Positions 21,103-31,925 of a DNA stretch of 64,000 nucleotides are shown one piece after another (positions within the stretch are counted from its first letter, which is position 1; every line of letters begins with the position of its first letter). The DNA comes from Saccharum officinarum (taxonomy: Eukaryota > Streptophyta > Magnoliopsida > Poales > Poaceae). Made by a program: the position numbers and the translations under genes. Location: contig CM036225.1 of the NCBI GenBank assembly GCA_020631735.1, positions 62,343,183 through 62,407,182 on the forward strand, given 5' to 3'. A model generated the notes under the pieces. The model saw only the letters and a list, made by a program, of their open reading frames with translations. It did not search any database and was not told the origin of the DNA.

Positions 21103-22592
21103 GGTTTTTTTGATCGGTGCCATTGCAACTTTTGAAATTGGGAGGAGTGCCATTACTATTCACCTATTCTGAAAGGCGCCATTATAATTTTCCCACTTTT
21201 GGAAAAATGCCACCCTATACGTCTTTGGGAGCTTTGGGCCTAGCTGCAGTGTATGAGGAATCCAAGTATTCTTGTATGGACAATATTGCCCTCAGCTACT
21301 TCCCTAGCTCTACTCACTGACGTGTAGCCCCCACTTGTCATCTCCTTCCCCTGCTCTTACCTGCCATGGCCGACATCCTTCCTTCCCTGTCTTCTCCCCG
21401 ACAACGTCGAGGCGAGGGAGGCCACCGTCGCGGCGAGTGGATGGAGGCGCGTCGTGCCTGCCGCTCGTGGTGGAGGAACGAGCGACACAGTAGGGAGCTC
21501 GCCGCGGCTGCCCATGGTGGTGGTCTGCTGCCACGCGGTCGCGGCCGCGACACGCCTGAGACAACGGCCTCCGTGCGGAGGATGCAAGTGAGCACATGCG
21601 CGCAACAACGGGGCCAGTGGTGGCCGGTGCGCGGAGGATGGTGGTGCCGCAGTGGCGCCGCCGTGCTCCGCATCCTCGGCAATCTCCGGTGGCGGTGCGT
21701 CTTTCCCCCCCACACACGGCGCCCCTGGTGGCAGTGGCGACGCGGCTTACCCCACGCACAGGGCGCCCCTCCCCCCGGCAACTCCACCCAAACCCGTGTG
21801 TGCAGGGGAGCTTCGTCCAGACCACGCACACCGGCGAGCTCCGTATCGACGGCGCCGGGAGGTCTGTCCAGGCCGTTCTCAGCCACTCCCCGACACGTGC
21901 ACGAGCTCCACTATACCCCACCATAGCCCCGCACCCAACCCAAGGCACCGCCTCAGACGGCCATTGCCATGGTCGCGGTGCGGGCTGCCACTGCTCCTCC
22001 TAGCCATGGTGGCGGCAAGATCTGGACAGGCACGATTGGAGGTGTTGCGGTCGTGGATTGGCGCCAAGGAGGGGTTGGGCGGACGCTTCATGCTCCGACG
22101 GTTCCACAGAGGCCAACGAGATCGGCAGAGATGGTCGAGCGAGGGAGTTCGATGAGCTCGAGCCTGCCGGCTATGGTGGCGGCGGCGGCAAGTGTGGGCG
22201 TGGGAGAGAAGGTGTGGGGAGGGGCGGAGCAGCAGCAGCGTGCACACGCCTGAGACGGAGCTCTCTCTGCTCTCTCTCTTCTCGCTCAGAGCTCGCACGA
22301 AGCGCCGCCGAGCAACAGCAGAGCTCTAGCCATGGCAGGTAAGAGTAGAGGAAGGGGATGACGAGTGGGGCCCACACGTCAGTGAGTAGCCAAGAGTTGC
22401 TGAGGGCAATATTGTGCATACGAAAATACTTGGATTCCCATACATTGCAGCTAGGCCCAAAGCTCCTAAAGACGTATAGGGTGGCATTTTTCCAAGAGTG
22501 GGAGAATTGTAATGGCGCACTTCAGAATAGGTGAATAGTAATGGCACTTCTTCAAGCTTCAAAAGTTGTAATGGCACCAATCAAAAAAAACC
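21103..22592. mobile_element. Long-TIR (Mutator-like) element with GC-rich cargo
   Basis: About 265-bp inverted repeats: 21103-21367 (ggtttttttgatcggtgcc...ttacctgccatgg) and 22326-22592. They are bounded by AT-only 9-bp flanks compatible with a duplication (ATATATATA and ATATATATT). The 950-bp interior is very GC-rich with overlapping ORFs on both strands, which I do not accept as a defined protein. The structure is that of a Pack-MULE or foldback element carrying captured genic DNA; the source gene is unknown. Confidence 0.65.
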
Positions 22593-22636
22593 CATATATA
22601 TTCTACACCGCAAGCCAACACTGAGCAGAAAAAATA

Positions 22637-22745
22637 CTGAGTACTACTGAACAGTGTTCAGTATCATTCAGTATTACACCCAGGACCACGAAATACTGAA
22701 CAATACTGAAACGCGAATACTGAACGATACTGAGTTCTGTTCAGT
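22637..22745. repeat. ATACTGAA/TTCAGTAT motif cluster
   Basis: Six to eight copies of ATACTGAAC or its inverse within about 110 bp, followed by two copies of 'gggtgtagaatagcactt' (22779 and 22834). Likely a small MITE-type unit. 22860-23200 is AT-rich with nothing recognised. Confidence 0.5.
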
Positions 22746-23200
22746 ATAACAGTTTGGTGTAAAATAGCATTCTACACGTAGGGTGTAGAATAGCACTTAT
22801 GTGTGTGTCGTATACATTTATTAGTGTATAACCTAGGGTGTAGAATAGCACTTGTGTGTGTGGACTTTGGTTTTAATTAATGTATTTATATATTAATTAA
22901 AAATAACAACTAATTATACACTAATAAATATGCACCAACATTAATTTTGTCATTATAATCGCTAATTACAAATAAAATATATTAATTAAAACCGCTATTA
23001 TTTTAATTGGTGTACAAAACATGCACTAATCAACCTATTAGCACTTATATCAAAACTAATTTTGCCATCATAGTTACTAAGTAATAATATAACATGATAA
23101 TAATCCTTAATTATTTACTAATGACAAAGATTAGAAAACATGGATGAGTTTGCTAGGCAAATTTTTTTGTGATAGGGATATCCAACATCTAGGAGAATAC

Positions 23201-23654
23201 TTCCTTGTCAAGGATATTCATATCTAACTTGTGTGCGAACCAAAAATTGTTGGTCCATAGACCGACGTCTCCCATCCAGGGATATCCATCAAACCAAACG
23301 CACCCTAACCTTCCTGAAATAATCATAGTCCGATTTCCTCGTCAAACTCCAAACACTACCAAAAAGGAAACGATTTTAGGAGATACCTTTTATTTATATA
23401 GACGGGCAAAAAGTATTCCAGACTCTAAAAATAATCAGCGATTTTCAGAGGCATTCGTTGTATTTATGGAAATTGAAAACTGACGACCATTGCATCTCTT
23501 ACCAGAACAGCTCATACTGATAGCCAACATCACCACATACTGGTACTGAGACAGACCGGACAGCACCACACCGATGACGACACAGTAATAATACTTAGAG
23601 ATAATAATTAGACAGGGGCGAACTAATAGTTAGTACTTATTAGACAGGACACCC
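23201..23654. other. 3' side of locus D, no separate gene
   Basis: No conserved family 3' flank or poly(A)-signal context is recognisable here, so the D copy seems to break off just after its core. Confidence 0.4.
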
Positions 23655-24042
23655 CTAATGCTGGGGAAGGATAAAGATCTTCTTGACGCCGTCGGTGAAG
23701 TCGACGCCCACCTCGGTGAAACCCTTCTTCTCGTGCTGCCTTAGGACATCCACGTGGAGGTCCACCAAGTAAGCCATATTGGCGAGATAACCTTCGCGCA
23801 TCGGAAATATCGTCGTCGACAGGAGGCAGCTTCTGGAAGACAGGTCTGACCTTGAGCCTGTCGATGAAAGAGTCGGGCACCATCTCCTTGGTGATCATAG
23901 CCCCACTGGCGGCTTGACGGGGAAGACGAACTCGATCCAGGATGCCTCCGTTACCATGCCTGGCCCCGGCCGCCTCCTTGTTCCCCAGCTCAGCCTTGGT
24001 GACGTCGATCTCGCTGTCGACGACGATGCTGCTCCCGGACAT
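23655..24042 (-). pseudogene. Unknown small family, locus D
   Basis: Starts MSGSSIVVDSEIDVTKAELG. One extra G after GNKEAAG shifts the frame, so the conserved MVTEASWIEFVFPVKPPVG text is read in the wrong frame. A 28-bp deletion further on restores it exactly at SGAMITKEMVPDSFIDRLK. A later frame change after DDDISDA puts the core (VDLHVDVLRQ, then VGVDFTDGVKKIF) out of frame. The core ends LPQH and stop, with no linker or hydrophobic tail. Its upstream region to about 24830 is a paralogue of that of B/C. Most likely non-functional. Confidence 0.7.
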
Positions 24043-24181
24043 CCTGATGACCGGCCGTCCGCAGCGCAGCCTGGATCCTTTGGTGACGGCCGTGTCTCGA
24101 TGATCCTCCTCCTTTGACCGCGTTGGCGGCGGCGGACTGCTGCGGCCTGTTGGTTGACGAGAATGAGTCCTGCGTCGCGCG

Positions 24182-24190
24182 CTATATATA
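24182..24190 (-). promoter_or_regulatory. TATA box of locus D
   Basis: TATATATAG then CGCGCG on the minus strand, about 145 bp before the start codon. Confidence 0.5.
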
Positions 24191-24523
24191 CATGTGCATG
24201 CATGCGTGCATGGGCCTTCTCTGCCTCCAACTCGGACTCCCTTCTATGCGTCCAACTCGCTTGGCGCGCAATAGGCAGCATGCATGCCGCCGTCCCATGG
24301 GCCATGGCCCGTGGGCTGTGGTCCACCGTCAACACCTCTCCGATTCCAATCCTTCAGTGTCTCGTTTTTTTCTCACTCAGGAAGGTGAAGTCACTGCTGA
24401 ATTGAAGTTTCTGCATATCGATCAGACATAAATATTATGACGACATAGGAACGCCGATTCACAGTGCTTGCTTGCTGCTGCGTCAAACCCTTGAAAATTA
24501 AGCTCGCCGTCAAAATGCTCCTA

Positions 24524-24649
24524 CTCCCTCCGTTCCAAATTACGAGATGTTTGAGTCCTTCATGTAGTGTATATAATCATCTATCTAATTATATAGCAAA
24601 AAATATATATCCACAAAAATCAAACGTCTTAAAATTTGAATAGAATGAG
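24524..24649. mobile_element. Stowaway-like MITE (paralogous copy)
   Basis: CTCCCTCCGTTCC terminus with TA on both sides (24522-24523, 24650-24651). It is the same insertion as 16934-17046 in the paralogous segment. Confidence 0.7.
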
Positions 24650-24960
24650 TACTGAATAATCTTTTTATTTAGCCACGTACTAATCCTCAGTTGCGTTCAC
24701 CGCCAGCCACCTGCAGTGTAAATAAATAAATATATATAAGCCTATGTGATCTATAAACAAAATTAAATGTTGCTGAGGAAAATTACAAAATTTACATTTA
24801 TAATAAACCTAGATAGATCCGTAGTCTTGTAGGTTACTCTATTACTAGGTATATATATAATAATTTATTTATGCTGTACAAAAACAAATCATAATCAAAA
24901 GTGAGTGCTTATTTGGAATATTATATGATAATAATATTAGTTTTGTATTATTTAATTGAA

Positions 24961-25230
24961 TAGTATAATGTCTGATTTACCCTCCTAAACATGTTGCTGA
25001 ATTTAAAAAACACACTCAAACTTAAATACCGGACAACTTATATCCCTTAACTTTCAAAACCTGATAAAGTACATCTTGACCATTTCAAAGTGGTTTTCTA
25101 GGTGGTTTTGTTGACATGGAAGTGAGCCCACAAGTTAGACAATTTCTATCTTCCTTTTATATATTATTAAAAAATCATACCAGATTCACATTAAATCGGA
25201 TGAATATAAACTTTTATATCAAAAATTGAA
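24961..25230. repeat. AT-rich repeat, left part (copy of 1511-2275)
   Basis: Matches 1511-1790 closely up to 'cttttatatcaaaaattgaa', then is interrupted by a Mutator-like element and resumes at 26427. Confidence 0.7.
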
Positions 25231-26426
25231 CGGAAGGGCTAGCGCCCAAGCGTTCGGCCGCAGGAGTCCAAACGCTGCTCCCATTCGAGCGCATCCATCG
25301 TGCCCCGTCCCGTCCAGTCCCCACGTAACAGAAGCATGCCCTATCTCGTCCCCATAACAGAAGTGTGCCCGTACCCCGCAGCGTCATAACAGACAGGAGC
25401 GGGCCTGCCGTGCCGCCTCACCCCCACCTGTGGATGCACGCCGCAGAGGTGTCTGCTGGCCTTAGGAGCCCGCACGGTGACCCGCGGCAGCGCCCAGCAG
25501 CAGCAGGGGCTACAACAGGTGGGTCACATTACAACATGTGCAACACCCGATCTACTTTTGAAACATCTAAATGCAACACTTGCAACATACGTCTGAAGAC
25601 AGATGAAATACTTGAAACATGTGTCTGAAACACTTACAAAACACACTTGAAAACCATTGCAAAACATATGTAACATCCAGACAAAACACTTGCAACATAT
25701 GTGTGAGATATATATAATATCCAGATAAACACACTAGCATCATACGTCTAAAAAACAGATGAACATTGAGAACAGACGATTGCAACATATGCAACATCCC
25801 GATCTACTTTTACAACATCCATACAAAACACTTGCAACATACCTCTAAAACATCTGAAACACTGAAACATACGCTTGCAACATACGGTTTCAGCGCAACA
25901 TCTCCTTGCTATTTGGGAGAATGGATGATTGTCGGCGTGTGGAGTTTATCGATGTAGAGCTCGCCGGTAGCACAGAGATCACCTCTCCGGTGGAGAAGGT
26001 TGCGGCGGGTCACTCCGATGAAGAGAGAGAGGGTCGAGGGGAAGGCCTACTAGTCCCCGCTCCTAGCACGAGCCGCCGCCGGAAAGGAACAGAAGCGGCC
26101 GTGCGGGCATGATGCAGAATGGAAGCCGCGCGACGGACGATGATAGCGGTGGAGAGGGAGGAAGGTGGGCAGCAGTGCTCGGGCGCGGTGGAGAGGAAGG
26201 ATGGTGGGTCGGCCGGGCGCGGTGGAGAGTGCCGCGATGGAGCACGGCGAGATTCGGAATAGATGCGGGAGCGCGGTGATTCGAGAGGAAAGTGAAGAGC
26301 GGAGTTTTTTTATTAAGCAACGCGAGATGGCGTCTGGGCGAGTGGCAGTGTTGGGCCGTTCGGGCGGCGTCAAGGCCCACCAACGCAAGCATCCGGATGA
26401 CCGGATGTCCTACCACAATATTTCCG
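25231..26426. mobile_element. Mutator-like element with TGTTGCA array, 1.2 kb
   Basis: Inserted in the AT-rich repeat with 9-bp duplications AAAATTGAA (25222-25230) and AAAATTGTA (26427-26435), one mismatch. The uninterrupted site is at about 1785-1800. The left end is CGGAAGGGCTAGCGCCC; the right end, reversed, is CGGAAATATTGTGGTAGGAC. An inverted TGTTGCA array (25520-25890) lies beside the left end, and GC-rich DNA at 25900-26400 has only chance ORFs. Confidence 0.75.
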
Positions 26427-26559
26427 AAAATTGTAGAGTTTGTTGAGATTTACAACTTTGTAGTTCACAAAATTTTTATTTGAGATTATTTAGAGGCTCA
26501 AATATTCGATTTAAGTTATCGGATTTCAAAATCCAGAATTTATAAATTTTCAAACGAAG
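26427..26559. repeat. AT-rich repeat, right part
   Basis: Resumes the 1511-2275 family after the insertion ('gatttacaactttgtagttcac'), then runs into the assembly gap. Confidence 0.7.
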
Positions 26560-26659
26560 NNNNNNNNNNNNNNNNNNNNNNNNNNNNNNNNNNNNNNNNN
26601 NNNNNNNNNNNNNNNNNNNNNNNNNNNNNNNNNNNNNNNNNNNNNNNNNNNNNNNNNNN
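26560..26659. other. Assembly gap (100 N)
   Basis: Exactly 100 N, a conventional placeholder, so the real distance is unknown. It hides the 5' part of the LINE that follows. Confidence 0.99.
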
Positions 26660-26806
26660 ATTTAGATGCTTTAAACCTCATTGTGCGGAGATTACTTGAG
26701 GACTTAAGTGATGGGGGCTGTGACCCTTTGTGTCACAGACCCCTTTATCACATTTTAAAAAATCTAAGTCTAGTCTTAACAAGAAAAAAGCTAAACGTCG
26801 TTCCAA

Positions 26807-27610
26807 ATGAAAGGCATTTTTTGGAACTGCAACGGTTTTGCTGACCTTAAAAAGTACAGATTTCTATCCGACTTGACAAAAGAAAAGAACCTAGATTTCA
26901 TTGTCTTATCGGAGACTGGGAGAGCCAACTTTTCACAATCAACTTTGAATAATATCTGCGCCGGCAGAGATTTTCTTTGGCACTGCATGGCTCCAAGGGG
27001 TCGGTCTGGTGGTATGATGCTAGGTATAAATCCTTTGATTTTTGACATTGGTCAGATAGAAGAAGGAGATTTTTTTATTCAGTTCTTGTTAAGACACAAG
27101 GAAGTTGGTTTTAAATTTAATTTAATCTCGGTTTATGGCCCTGCTCAGTTAGATCTAAAGACACTTTTCTTATCTGAGTTGGTTAGAGTTTGCTCAAAAG
27201 ACACCTTACCCATTATTATAGGTGGTGATTTCAACATTATTCGTAGCCCGGTTGAGAAAAACAATGAAAACTATAGTGATAGATGGCCTTTTTTGTTTAA
27301 CGCGGTCATTGATACTCTAAATCTTAGAGAATTAGAGTTGACAGGAAGAAAGTTTACTTGGGCTAACCGTTTACAAAATCAGACCTTTGAGAAAGTAGAT
27401 AGGATTCTAGTTTGTACGAATTTTGAGTCTAAGTATCCGCTCTCAACAGTGGTTGCATTGAATAGAGAGATTTCTGACCACACTCCACTTTTTTTAGCAC
27501 AAATAGTCCATCTTTGGCTTACCAACCCCAATTTAAGTTTGAATTGGGATGGTTGCTTAGGGATGGTTTTTGTGAGATGGTGCGAGATGTTTGGCTTAGT
27601 GTTATTGTAA
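26807..27610 (+). CDS. LINE ORF2: apurinic endonuclease domain
   Basis: Begins MKGIFWNCNGFADLKKYRFL. EEP-type endonuclease motifs: VLSETGRA (metal-binding Glu), GRSGGMMLGI, VYGPAQ, IIIGGDFNIIRSP (catalytic Asp/Asn) and SDHTPLFL (catalytic His). The true frame leaves this ORF at a T7 run near 27490; the last ~40 residues are out-of-frame. Confidence 0.9.
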   Translation: MKGIFWNCNGFADLKKYRFLSDLTKEKNLDFIVLSETGRANFSQSTLNNICAGRDFLWHCMAPRGRSGGMMLGINPLIFDIGQIEEGDFFIQFLLRHKEVGFKFNLISVYGPAQLDLKTLFLSELVRVCSKDTLPIIIGGDFNIIRSPVEKNNENYSDRWPFLFNAVIDTLNLRELELTGRKFTWANRLQNQTFEKVDRILVCTNFESKYPLSTVVALNREISDHTPLFLAQIVHLWLTNPNLSLNWDGCLGMVFVRWCEMFGLVLL

Positions 27611-28743
27611 ACGGCAGTCCTTTAGAGAGGTGGCAAGCGAAAATTAGGAGGCTTCGCCAATACCTCAGAGGCTGGGCAAAAAATGTGAGTGGGGCTTATA
27701 AGAAAGAAAAGAAGGAACTGTTAGATAAACTTGATGAGCTAGATAAAAAGGCAGAAATGTCTTTGCTTAATGAGACGGACTTAAACCTCAAACATGTGTT
27801 AAATGAGAGACTGGCCGAATTACTGCGTGAGGAGGAAATTAAATGGTACCAAAGGGCAAAGGTAAAACATTTATTAGAGGGTGATGCTAATACTAAATAT
27901 TATCATCTGTTGGCTAATGGTAGGCATCGAAAAACTCGTATTTTCCAGTTGGAGGATGGTGAGAATATAATAGAAGGTGATGCTCAACTAAAACAACATA
28001 TTACCAACTATTATAAAAACCTTTTTGGTCCCCCGGAGAGCTCTTCTATAGTGTTGGATGAGCACCAGGTCCAAGACATTCCTCAAGTTTCTGATCTGGA
28101 AAATGAGTTTCTCACTGATTTGTTTTCTGAGTCTGAGGTCAGAGCAGCGGTGTTCCAGATGGAACACAATAAGGCACCAGGTCCGGATGGATTTCCACCA
28201 GAGTTTTATCAGGTCTTCTGGGATTTAATAAAAGATGATCTGATGGCTCTCTTTATGGAATTTCATGAGGGAATTTTGCCTTTGAATAGTCTCAACTTTG
28301 GTACTTTAATATTATTACCAAAGAAGAAAGATGCGAAAGTCATTCAACAATATAGACCAATCTATTTGCTGAATGTCTCTTTTAAGATCTTTACCAAAGT
28401 TGCGACTAATAGACTATCTACTATTGCCCAGAAGATCATTAGACCAACACAAACTGCCTTCCTCCCAGGAAGAAACATCATGGAGGGCGCAATAATTCTG
28501 CATGAGACGATTCATGAACTAAATTCGAAAAAGCAAGATGGAATAATCTTTAAAATAGACTTTGAAAAGGCTTACGATAAAGTAAAATGGAACTTTTTAC
28601 AACAAACCTTAGTAATGAAAGGTTTCTCTCATAAGTGGTGTTCTTGGGTGCAACAATTTACACAGGGAGGAAATATAAACATTAAATTGAATGACCAACT
28701 TGGTTCCTATTTCCAAACAAAAAAAAGGTATAAGGCAAGGTGA
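27514..28743 (+). CDS. LINE ORF2: linker and RT N-terminal half
   Basis: Contains WYQRAKVKHLLEGDANTKYY, NKAPGPDGFPPEFYQVFW, LILLPKKKDAKVIQQYRPI, QTAFLPGRNIMEGAIILHE and IDFEKAYDKVKWNFL (RT motif A). The frame breaks at an A8 run where KKGIRQGDP should follow. Confidence 0.92.
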   Translation: MAYQPQFKFELGWLLRDGFCEMVRDVWLSVIVNGSPLERWQAKIRRLRQYLRGWAKNVSGAYKKEKKELLDKLDELDKKAEMSLLNETDLNLKHVLNERLAELLREEEIKWYQRAKVKHLLEGDANTKYYHLLANGRHRKTRIFQLEDGENIIEGDAQLKQHITNYYKNLFGPPESSSIVLDEHQVQDIPQVSDLENEFLTDLFSESEVRAAVFQMEHNKAPGPDGFPPEFYQVFWDLIKDDLMALFMEFHEGILPLNSLNFGTLILLPKKKDAKVIQQYRPIYLLNVSFKIFTKVATNRLSTIAQKIIRPTQTAFLPGRNIMEGAIILHETIHELNSKKQDGIIFKIDFEKAYDKVKWNFLQQTLVMKGFSHKWCSWVQQFTQGGNINIKLNDQLGSYFQTKKRYKAR

Positions 28744-29743
28744 CCCCATGTCACCAATACTATTTAATATAGTGGCAGACATGTTGGCTATACTAATTGC
28801 GAGGGCCAAGGAAGTAGGCCAGGTAGAGGGGGTCATTCCTCATCTGGTTCAGGATGGATTGTCTATTCTACAGTATGCGGATGACACTGTGATCTTTATG
28901 GGTCACGATGTTGAGAAGGCGATAAACATGAAATTGATTCTAAGCACTTTTGAGCAACTTTCGGGGCTCAAAATTAATTTTCATAAAAGTGAAATTTTTT
29001 ATTTTGGTAAAGCGAAGGAACATGAGGTTTTCTATTCACAATTATTTGGGTGCGGGGTGGGTAAGTTCTCATTTCGTTACCTTGGTTTACCTATGCACAC
29101 TAGAAAGCTATGTAATAAAGATTGGCAGTCAATAGAGAATAGAATTGAAAACAAGCTTAGCGGATGGAAAGGAAAGCTGCTTTCAGTAGGAGGTCGACTG
29201 GTCTTAATAAAATCAGTGCTCTCTAGCTTACCGATGTTTATGTTATCTTTCTTTGAACTCCCAAAAGGAGTTTTAGAAAAGATCGACTGCTTCAGATCAA
29301 GATTCTACTGGCAAAGCGACCATCATAAGCGAAAATATAGATTGGCCAAATGGAAAATTATGTGCCAACCAAAAACACAAGGTGGGTTAGGCATACATAA
29401 TTTGGATTTACAAAACAAATGCAGGTTAAGTAAATGGCTCTTCAAGTTGCTAAACGAGGATGGCTTGTGGCAAGAATTATTGAGAAATAAATATATAAAA
29501 GATAAAACTCTAGGGAGTTGTACCAAAAGGCCCACTGACTCTCACTTCTGGAAAGGACTGATGAATGTCAAAGATAGTTTTTTGTCTTTTGGTTCATTCA
29601 GAGTAAAAGACGGGTCACAAACTCGTTTTTGGATGGACACTTGGTTGGGAAACCAACCATTAAAAGATAAATTCCCCTCGTTGTTCAACATTGTGAGAAG
29701 AAACAGGATCCTGTGGCAACGGTACTTGCATCAGTCCCGCTAA
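28691..29743 (+). CDS. LINE ORF2: RT C-terminal half
   Basis: KGIRQGDPMSPILFNIVADM (motif B), LQYADDTVIF with the catalytic YADD, FRYLGLPMHTRK, GWKGKLLSVGGRLVLIKSVL and FYWQSDHHKRKY. The active site is intact. Confidence 0.93.
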   Translation: MTNLVPISKQKKGIRQGDPMSPILFNIVADMLAILIARAKEVGQVEGVIPHLVQDGLSILQYADDTVIFMGHDVEKAINMKLILSTFEQLSGLKINFHKSEIFYFGKAKEHEVFYSQLFGCGVGKFSFRYLGLPMHTRKLCNKDWQSIENRIENKLSGWKGKLLSVGGRLVLIKSVLSSLPMFMLSFFELPKGVLEKIDCFRSRFYWQSDHHKRKYRLAKWKIMCQPKTQGGLGIHNLDLQNKCRLSKWLFKLLNEDGLWQELLRNKYIKDKTLGSCTKRPTDSHFWKGLMNVKDSFLSFGSFRVKDGSQTRFWMDTWLGNQPLKDKFPSLFNIVRRNRILWQRYLHQSR

Positions 29744-30476
29744 ACATTTCCTTTAGCCGTAACTTAGAGGGTAGGAATTTAAGGGATTGGCATCGAATTG
29801 TTGCCTCTTTACAAAATATGAACTTACATGGAGAAAAGGATGTGTTTGTTTGGAGATTACATTCATCGGGTACCTTTTCTGTTAAATCCATGTATGCTGC
29901 ACTAATTAACAATGGGGTCAGGGTGTCACAAGATTTATGGCAGATCAAAATTCCTTCAAGAATAAAAATATTCTTGTGGTATTTAAAAAGAGGTGTCATT
30001 TTAACTAAGGACAATCTTGCACGACGAAACTGGAATGGTGATAAGAAATGTTGCTTCTGCCACCATCCAGAAACTATTCAACACCTTTTTTCCAATGCTA
30101 CTATGCTAAATTCTTGTGGCGCGCTGTACACTTGTTGTTTGGGTTATCTCCCCCCATTAGTATAGACGATTTATTTGTAAATTGGTCTAAGTCGGGTGAT
30201 ACCACACATAATTCATTGTTATTAACTGCAGCATCAGCTCTATGTTGGACAATCTGGTTAACAAGAAACGAAGTGGTTTTTGATAAATGTAGACCGAAAA
30301 CTTTTTTGCAGGTGCTATTCAGGGGAACCCATTGGCTACGGCAATGGGCAGAACTGCAACGGCATGATGATCTACGGAAAAAGTTGACCCTAATTGGGCA
30401 GCATTTGGAGACATCAGCATTGCACTTCTTCAGCTCCAATGGGTGGTTATCGACTAGGTTTATTGGTCTTCATTAG
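29713..30476 (+). CDS. LINE ORF2: zf-RVT C-terminus
   Basis: Two overlapping frames. DRY part 29713-30165: IKIPSRIKIFLWYLKRGVI, then CCFCHHPETIQHLF, the zinc-binding zf-RVT motif. Part 30048-30476: FLWRAVHLLFGLSPP and SALCWTIWLTRNEVVFDKC, ending SSNGWLSTRFIGLH. The switch falls in a T6 run. Confidence 0.88.
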
Positions 30477-30640
30477 TCAGAACTTTACTTCCCGCTTTGT
30501 TTTCCTTGTGTCTGCTTGTAAGTTTGAGAACCAAGTAGGTTGTGTGCTGGTCGTTGAACCAAACTTTGTAATAATTGGCCTGATTCTACCCTGGGGTGGA
30601 TGAAGCCGGATATATTTTATCCATTATCTAAAAAAAAAAA

Positions 30641-31925
30641 GGTACGCGATCCCTCGCTACTTGCTCTGTCCCCATATTTGGTTCCTTTTGGATTAACCGT
30701 GGATGCGGGTGCTCTCTGCCCACTTGTGTGTGCTCGCCTTTCTGCAGCTTGAGTGGGCGAGGCCATGAGGTTTATTGTGCAAACTAATTTGAATTGAATG
30801 ATCAGACTATCAAGGAGATTATGATACAAGTTTTTTTGTCTTACAAACTTACCCCAGTCATGATTTCATATTTTTTTATTGCAATGTGAAAGAAATATGG
30901 TACTTTCTTTCTTGAAGTCCATTTGCAAAGCGAAAAATCCCCATGGCCTGGTTCACTCTCATGGTTCATTCAGAAGGGGATACAGAGCCTACCACGCCTG
31001 CTTTGTAGTGGGGTTGGTCCATGAGGTGCATGACTTCACGACGGCTTGCACGGCAGCTTGGATGGACGACATGAAGGCCTGCAACTACTATTGTTGTAAT
31101 TTAAAGCAAAAGTCCCATTCTAAATGTTCCACATTTTCTATAATTACTAGATAGATGCTTGTGAATTATAACGGGTGAAAATGTACGTAGAGTTAATATA
31201 TTCATGATAGTATCAAAGAATAGCTCAGCCATGTAAGGGCATGACCATTGGGTGTCTGTAGTTTTTGCAATGATTCATGGTCAAGATAATAGCCATGAAG
31301 ATTTATCTCAAAAGCAATTGAAGCTACCCCAGTGAAGAACTGTGTAGAAGGTTATCTCGAGCAATCCAAGCTACCATAGTGAGGAACTCTATAGAAGGTT
31401 TACAACTCAATTTGCTGGTGTTTTCTTAACTGGAATTATTATTCTTGTCAGTTTCCATTTCACCCAAGGCCTGAGGAGAAATCCAGGCCATTGCTTTGGT
31501 ACACAAATTTGGGTGGACTTAGATTAGGCATGACTGTGGGGGTGGTTGAGGGGATGGATTTAGAAAAGAAAATTTTTGTGTATTATTATAGAGAGGTACA
31601 AAGTAGAGATGTAATCATTCAAATCCAATATCATTGTAATATAAGCAAAAGTTCTGTTGGGAGATGATTAGTCTCCGTGTTCAAATAATTACTTCTTGTT
31701 ACTACAAATAATTACTGCCTGTCATTAGTTGATATTGTTCAATCTTGATTCAGATGTTAAGATTGTTATTGCGTTCAAACAATTTCAATTTTACTCCTGT
31801 GTGGCTCCGGACAAAAGGATCGGAGGCCGACATGTATTTGGAGATGTATCAAATAACATAATCATAGATGAGCAAAGAGAAGAGAGGAACATAAAACAAT
31901 GAGAATACCATGCAAGAAAGAATAC
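30641..31925. other. No gene recognised
   Basis: Spacer between a LINE tail and a Mutator-like element. Short ORFs such as 30879-31154 (plus) have no recognisable domain and I do not support them. Confidence 0.4.

Larger units (their letters stand above)
26660..30640 (+). mobile_element. L1-type LINE, nearly intact ORF2, 3' poly-A
   Basis: Endonuclease, RT and zf-RVT/RNase-H-like C-terminus follow in order from 26807 to 30476, then a 3' UTR and an A11 tail at 30630-30640. ORF1 would lie in or before the gap. Four frame changes break ORF2 and all coincide with homopolymer runs (T7 near 27490, A8 near 28720, AAA near 29700, T6 near 30085). Adding or removing one base at each gives one frame of about 1220 codons without any stop. 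That fits either sequence error or very recent decay. Confidence 0.92.

Noticed and set aside
21310..22342. Long overlapping ORFs on both strands in GC-rich DNA
   Set aside because: Stops are rare at high GC in all frames; no frame shows a domain. Treated as transposon cargo, not genes.
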